Source of the DNA: Halomicrobium katesii DSM 19301
Lineage (GTDB): Archaea > Halobacteriota > Halobacteria > Halobacteriales > Haloarculaceae
Assembly: GCF_000379085.1 (NCBI RefSeq)
Contig: NZ_KB905378.1
Location: 1,758,327 to 1,822,326, forward strand
Length of the DNA stretch: 64,000 bases
Direction of reading: 5' to 3'
In this document: positions 60,099-64,000 of the stretch, piece after piece
How positions within the stretch are numbered: position 1 is the stretch's first letter
Layout of the letters: the number at the start of each line of letters is the position of its first letter
The notes under the pieces: model-generated
What the model was told of the DNA's origin: nothing
Seen by the model: the letters and a program-made list of their open reading frames with translations, nothing else
Database searches by the model: none
Translations under genes and position numbers: made by a program

Positions 60099-60707
60099 CT
60101 ACCGCCCGAATCGGCGCTGTCGGTCCTGGTAGTCCCTGAGCGCGCGCAGGTAGTCACGCTCGCCGAAGTTCTGCCAGTTCACGTCCGTGAAGTACAGCTC
60201 GGAGTAGACGGACTGCCAGATCATGAAATCCGAGAGTCGTTCGGCACCGGTCTTGACCACCAGGTCCGGCGCGGTCGGGAAGACCAGTTGCTCCTCGACG
60301 ACGCTTTCGTCGATCTCGTCGGGGGCGAGGTCGCCGTCGGCGACCGACTGAGCGATCGATCGGACGGCGATGGCGAACTCGTGTTTGCCGCCCAGCCCGA
60401 TCGAGACGCCGATCGGGGCGTCTGCCGGATCGTCGTCGTCGGGTCCTCGAACGGCGACCTCGCGAGGGGCGCGCAGGGTCCGCAGCTCCGACTCGATCGT
60501 CGGGACAACCCCCTCGTCGAGGACGCTGACGTAGACGACGATCCGGTCGGCTCCGAACCGCACGGCCAGGTCGAAGAACCGCTCCAGAGTCTCGTAGGCA
60601 CTGTCGACGAGCAGATCGCGCTCCGTGATGACGAGAGCGACTGTCTCGGGGAGCGCCGCGTCGCTCAACTGGAGGCGGACAGCGAGATACCGGTCGTAGA
60701 TGGCCAC
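60099..60707 (-). CDS. UppS-like protein without the catalytic DGNRR motif
   Basis: 202 residues, GTG start. The C-terminal half matches cis-prenyltransferases: VVKTGAERLSDFMIWQSVYSELYFTDVNW (152-180) aligned with RTGGExRxSNFLxWQ, and DYLRALRDYQDRQRRFG. The N-terminal region ALVITERDLL has no D-G-N-R-R catalytic motif, and the family's chain-length region is short. It is therefore probably not active alone. Such a paralog could pair with the catalytic enzyme at 57106 the way eukaryotic NgBR pairs with cis-PT. That is inference. Confidence 0.8.
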   Translation of the reverse strand: MAIYDRYLAVRLQLSDAALPETVALVITERDLLVDSAYETLERFFDLAVRFGADRIVVYVSVLDEGVVPTIESELRTLRAPREVAVRGPDDDDPADAPIGVSIGLGGKHEFAIAVRSIAQSVADGDLAPDEIDESVVEEQLVFPTAPDLVVKTGAERLSDFMIWQSVYSELYFTDVNWQNFGERDYLRALRDYQDRQRRFGR

Positions 60708-60844
60708 GCTGGGCCGTAGCGCGTCGGCCGGCGTAATTCTTCGGATCGGCGAGATCCACGTAGCGGGTCGCCCGTCGACCGCTCTCCGACGGCCGGTCGC
60801 CGAGTTCGGAAAGGGTAAGTGCCTCTCTACGGTACCAGCGTGAC

Positions 60845-62191
60845 GTGACATCTGCTGTCCGGCGGGCCGTCGGGTTCGCGCTGGTCGGGGCCGTGGCGCT
60901 CCTCGTGCCGCTCGTCGACGGCGTCGAGCCGCCGTGGCTGGCGACGGCGCTCGCGATCGCTCCGTTCGTGGGGATCGCGGCGCTCGCACTGACCGTCGTC
61001 GAGGACGGTCCGTTGTTCGAGCTGTTCGCCAGGCCGGGCGACCGCGAGGACCAGACCCTGTACGGGCTCGCTGGCTTCGCCCTCTCGATCGCCGGGCTCT
61101 CGCTGCTGGCCCTCCAGTTCGGGCTCCCGATGTGGGTGTTCGTCGCCAGCGTGTTCGTGCTGGCCGGCGGGAATCTCGGCACGCGGCTGGTCGAGCGCGT
61201 GACCGCCGACGCGGTAGCCGCGACTGCCGGGTTCGTGACGGCGGGGTTCCTGGCGGCGACCGCCGGGAGCGGCGTCTCGGCGATGCTGGCCGGCCGACCG
61301 CTGACGAGTCAGTTCCTCGCGCTGCTTGCGTTCTACGCGATCAGCGGCGCGCTGCTGGCGGCGCTGCTGCGTGCGGTCCTGTTCGAGCGTGACGACCCGC
61401 TAGTGTTGTTCTCGATCGGGCTGTTGCTGTGGCTGTTCTCCGATCTCCCCTTGCACGACGTGACGACGGGGCGTATCGCCCTCGCGCTGGGCGTGACGGT
61501 CGTCCTCGGCTACGTCTCCTACGCGCTCGATACGGCGTCGCTGCCGGGGATGCTCACCGGCGTCTTCCTCGGTCTCCTGACGATCGTTCTCGGTGACTTC
61601 CGGTGGTTCGCCATGCTCATCACCTTCTTCGGTCTCGGTGGTCTGGCGACGAAGTTCCGCTACGACGAGAAACTCGATCGCGGCATCGCCGAAGAAAACG
61701 AGGGGGCTCGGGGCAGCGGCAACGTCCTCGCCAACTCCATCGTCGCGCTCGTGGCCGTCCTCGCCGCGGCGGCGAGCCCGAGCCACACCGGCATCGATCC
61801 GATGTTGCTGCTGTACGCCTTCGCGGGCGCGGTCGCCGCCGCGATGAGCGACACCTTCTCCAGCGAGTTCGGCGGCCTCTACGACAATCCGCGGCTGATC
61901 ACGACGCTCCGGCGCGTCGAACCCGGCACGGACGGCGGCGTGACCTGGCAGGGTGCCGTCGCCGGGCTGGTCGGCTCGGGCATCGTCGCCGGCATCGCTG
62001 GCGGGCTGTTCGCGGACATCGGAGCCGTCGGCGCGCTCGTGATCCTCGGTGCCGGCTTCTTCGGCATGCTGGTCGACAGCTTCCTCGGGGCGACGGTCGA
62101 GGGCGAGACGGTCGGCAACCAGAGCGTGAACCTGCTGGCCACGCTGGCGGCGGCGGTGGCCGGCGGACTCGCCTTCCAGTTCGTGCTATGA
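60845..62191 (+). CDS. DUF92/VTE6-like membrane protein
   Basis: 448 residues, about 12 helices, GTG start. The C-terminal part is the DUF92 domain: FFGLGGLATKFRYDEKLDRGIAEENEGARGSGNVLANS, then AAAMSDTFSSEFGGLYDNPRLITT and LGAGFFGMLVDSFLGATVEG. These Asp-rich motifs also occur in phytyl-phosphate and dolichol-type kinases. It may phosphorylate or dephosphorylate isoprenoid alcohols. The stop overlaps the GNAT gene start (ATGA). Near the two cis-prenyltransferase genes, which fits isoprenoid metabolism. Confidence 0.85.
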   Translation: MTSAVRRAVGFALVGAVALLVPLVDGVEPPWLATALAIAPFVGIAALALTVVEDGPLFELFARPGDREDQTLYGLAGFALSIAGLSLLALQFGLPMWVFVASVFVLAGGNLGTRLVERVTADAVAATAGFVTAGFLAATAGSGVSAMLAGRPLTSQFLALLAFYAISGALLAALLRAVLFERDDPLVLFSIGLLLWLFSDLPLHDVTTGRIALALGVTVVLGYVSYALDTASLPGMLTGVFLGLLTIVLGDFRWFAMLITFFGLGGLATKFRYDEKLDRGIAEENEGARGSGNVLANSIVALVAVLAAAASPSHTGIDPMLLLYAFAGAVAAAMSDTFSSEFGGLYDNPRLITTLRRVEPGTDGGVTWQGAVAGLVGSGIVAGIAGGLFADIGAVGALVILGAGFFGMLVDSFLGATVEGETVGNQSVNLLATLAAAVAGGLAFQFVL

Positions 62192-62598
62192 TCCGCGAGG
62201 GCCAGCCCGGCGACTGGCCCCAGCTGCGACGCATTCAGGCCGCGACGCTGTCGGACCCGTGGCCGGAGCTACTGGAGCTGGCGCTCGGCAAGCCGTCGCT
62301 GGTCCTGATCCTGACCGTCGACGAACCCATCGGCTACGCGCTCGCCGTCCCCGACGACGAGGTCGCCTACGTCGCGGAGTTGGCGATCGCGCCCGACAGA
62401 CAGGGCGAGGGCAACGGAAGCCGCCTGATGCGGGCACTGCTGGACCGACTGGCCGAGCACGGAATCGACACGGTACGGCTCACCGCGCGGGCCGACGCCG
62501 GGCGCGTCCACGCGTTCTACCGCGGGTTCGGATTCACCGTCGTCGAGGAGATACCGGACCACTACGACGACGCCGACGGTCTGGTGTTCGAGCGGTAA
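62188..62598 (+). CDS. GNAT-family N-acetyltransferase
   Basis: 136 residues. Motif A is AELAIAPDRQGEGNGSRLMRALLDRL (acetyl-CoA pyrophosphate loop Q/RxxGxG/A, here RQGEGNG). Motif B is AGRVHAFYRGFGFTVVEEIPDHY. It transfers acetyl groups to an unknown amine. It overlaps the DUF92 gene by 4 nt and touches the dnaG stop on the other strand with no gap. Confidence 0.9.
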   Translation: MIREGQPGDWPQLRRIQAATLSDPWPELLELALGKPSLVLILTVDEPIGYALAVPDDEVAYVAELAIAPDRQGEGNGSRLMRALLDRLAEHGIDTVRLTARADAGRVHAFYRGFGFTVVEEIPDHYDDADGLVFER

Positions 62599-63957
62599 CT
62601 ACAGGTCTTCGATCGTCCGCACGCGGACCGCCGTCGGCTGTTTGACGAACTCGCCGGTCTGTCGGGCGACGATCTCGTCGACGCCCCGCTGGGCAGCCAC
62701 GTCGAGGAGTCGCTGGGAGAGCGTGTCGTCGAGGACGACCGCCGCCGGGACCGGATCGGCCGCCTCGACGAGCGCGAACGCCTCGCTCGCGGGACCGTCA
62801 CGGAGAACGCTCGCCTCGTCGTCGAGCAGCCGGACGGTCCCGGTGCCCTCGGCGACGACCGCCTGTGCGTGTGCCGCCACCGTCGACGGCGACGCGTCGT
62901 CGCTGGCGTCCTGGCCGCCGTCGTCGGGCTCGCCGGGCGACCGCTCGACGGCGTCTGGCGACGCTTGGCCGCCGGCGCTCTCGCTGTCGACCTCGGGGGT
63001 CACTGGGTCGACTGTCTCGGACGGAGCCGCCGCGTCGGCGGTCCCGACCTCGGCGTCGATGTCTCGGCCGCCGGAGGTGACCGCACGTGGCTCGTCGAGC
63101 TCGTCGGGTTCGTCCTCGGACGCGTCCGGCGTCGCCGCGACCGGGGCCGGACTACCTTCGTCGACGGCCTCGTAGGGGACCTTGTCCCGGAGCGCCGCGA
63201 GAATCTGTGAGCGCGAGAGGTCCTCGACGCACGTGCCGGCCGGCGCGAAGGCGACGTGATCGACCGCACCGACCTGTGCCAGCTCTTTCAGGATCAACTC
63301 GCCGCCGCGGTCGCCGTCGAGGAACGCGGTGACGGTCCGCTCGCGGCTCAGGTCGGCGATCGCCTCGGGCACGTCCGTCCCCTCGACGGCGACAGCGTTT
63401 TTGATCCCGAACTGGAGCAACTGGAGCACGTCGGCCCGCCCCTCGACGACGATGACGGCGTCGCTCTCGGCGACGCGCGGGCCGGCGGGCAGTCCCTCGT
63501 ACTCGGTGATATCCGCGACGCGGAGGCGCTGGCGGACCTCTTCGACGATGTCGTGGGAGGTGATCGCCTCGGCCTCGAAGTCCGCCAGCAGCTCCGTGGC
63601 TCGTTCGACGACCTCGCGGCGCTTCGCATGTCGGACGTCTTCGAGGTCGGTGACGGTGACGGTCGCACGGCACGGTCCGACCCGCTCGATCGTCTCCAGC
63701 GACGCCGCGAGGATCGCCGTCTCGACGCGGTCGAGTCCGCTCGCGATCGTGATCTCGCCGAAGGACTGTCCCCCCTCGGAGGTCACTTCGACGTCGACGC
63801 GCCCGACTTTCGACCCCTCCTGTAGCTCCCGGAGGTCGAGCTCGTCGCCGAGCAGCCCTTCGGTCTGTCCGAAGACTGCGCCGACGACGTCGTTGCGCTC
63901 GACGACGCCGTTCGCGGTAAAGTCTGCGTGGATGAGATATTTCGTAGAGTCCTGCAT
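62599..63957 (-). CDS. dnaG: Archaeal DnaG primase-like protein (TOPRIM)
   Basis: 452 residues. MQDSTKYLIHADFTANGVVERNDVVGAVFGQTEGLLG is the archaeal DnaG N-terminal domain. The TOPRIM core is VIVVEGRADVLQLLQFGIKNAVAVEGTDVPEA with the acidic pair FLDGDRGGEL (residues 165-225). A 120-residue acidic, low-complexity segment (about 275-395) and a C-terminal helical domain follow. In archaea this protein is mainly part of the exosome/poly(A) machinery. Complete; promoter lies beyond 63960. Confidence 0.93.
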   Translation of the reverse strand: MQDSTKYLIHADFTANGVVERNDVVGAVFGQTEGLLGDELDLRELQEGSKVGRVDVEVTSEGGQSFGEITIASGLDRVETAILAASLETIERVGPCRATVTVTDLEDVRHAKRREVVERATELLADFEAEAITSHDIVEEVRQRLRVADITEYEGLPAGPRVAESDAVIVVEGRADVLQLLQFGIKNAVAVEGTDVPEAIADLSRERTVTAFLDGDRGGELILKELAQVGAVDHVAFAPAGTCVEDLSRSQILAALRDKVPYEAVDEGSPAPVAATPDASEDEPDELDEPRAVTSGGRDIDAEVGTADAAAPSETVDPVTPEVDSESAGGQASPDAVERSPGEPDDGGQDASDDASPSTVAAHAQAVVAEGTGTVRLLDDEASVLRDGPASEAFALVEAADPVPAAVVLDDTLSQRLLDVAAQRGVDEIVARQTGEFVKQPTAVRVRTIEDL

Positions 63958-64000
63958 TCCTGGATTCCAGTTGCCGGGGAATCGACCCCGTATTCGTGTC

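Overview
The window is chromosomal DNA of a halophilic archaeon of the class Halobacteria. The evidence is very high G+C in coding DNA, acidic proteins (many D/E, few K), Tat-type signal sequences, bacterio-opsin-activator (HTH_10) regulators, a HalX response regulator, ISH3-type transposase, the Agl23 N-glycosylation gene, archaeal DnaG, MptA and the AhbA/AhbB siroheme decarboxylase fusion. Many genes abut or overlap by ATGA, and several have a TATA box so close to the start codon that a leaderless mRNA is expected. No rRNA operon, CRISPR array or replication origin was seen. The genus cannot be fixed from the sequence alone.

Layout. 1-5.3 kb: a TetR regulator (cut by the window edge) divergent from an RND/MMPL exporter and its surface partner, with three palindromes between them. 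5.3-15.5 kb: flavin disulfide oxidoreductase, sensor kinase, UspA, 5-formyl-THF cyclo-ligase, a transporter-UspA fusion, an MrfA-type helicase, a Bat-type regulator and an SRPBCC protein. 15.5-17.6 kb: a putative RiPP cassette (CGCGG precursor, radical SAM/SPASM enzyme, Cys-rich regulator). 17.6-29 kb: TrkA/Lrp pair, tRNA-Leu, ferredoxin, MFS, cyclophilin, channel, hydrolase and a secreted chitin-binding/PKD protein, interspersed with palindromic repeats. 29-32.8 kb: TrpD-like protein, heme biosynthesis, HalX regulator, MptA. 32.8-34.6 kb: an AT-richer island of three unrecognised genes. 34.6-41.8 kb: TrmB regulator, DUF255 protein, FxsA, tRNA-Ile, GIDE protein, NUDIX isomerase and an arsenite resistance pair. 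42.3-50.9 kb: a dimethyl sulfoxide (DMSO) reductase locus, with seven genes from a dmsE-like gene through dmsABC, a TorD chaperone and a small protein to an Mrp ATPase, plus a CMD-family protein and dmsR. 51-57 kb: moaA (molybdopterin, needed by DmsA), lrp/carA, agl23 and twin cold-shock genes. 57-64 kb: polyprenyl diphosphate synthase, a complete ISH3 insertion, a second UppS-like protein lacking the catalytic motif, DUF92, GNAT and dnaG.

How the parts connect. The DMSO reductase operon, its regulator, moaA, the Mrp Fe-S carrier, the siroheme decarboxylase and the Cys-rich regulators fit anaerobic or microaerobic respiration. The cis-prenyltransferases and Agl23 fit dolichol-dependent protein glycosylation.

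The most unusual features are two families of about 85-bp palindromic elements: three copies with CTATAGTA ends and eight with TGATACGG-like ends. Most lie exactly at gene 3' ends, and at least six genes take their stop codon from one. Next in interest are the RiPP cassette with a palindrome shared between a regulator and the precursor promoter, the CxCx7C regulators at two loci, the catalytically depleted second UppS, and tandem copies of the lrp 3' coding tail.
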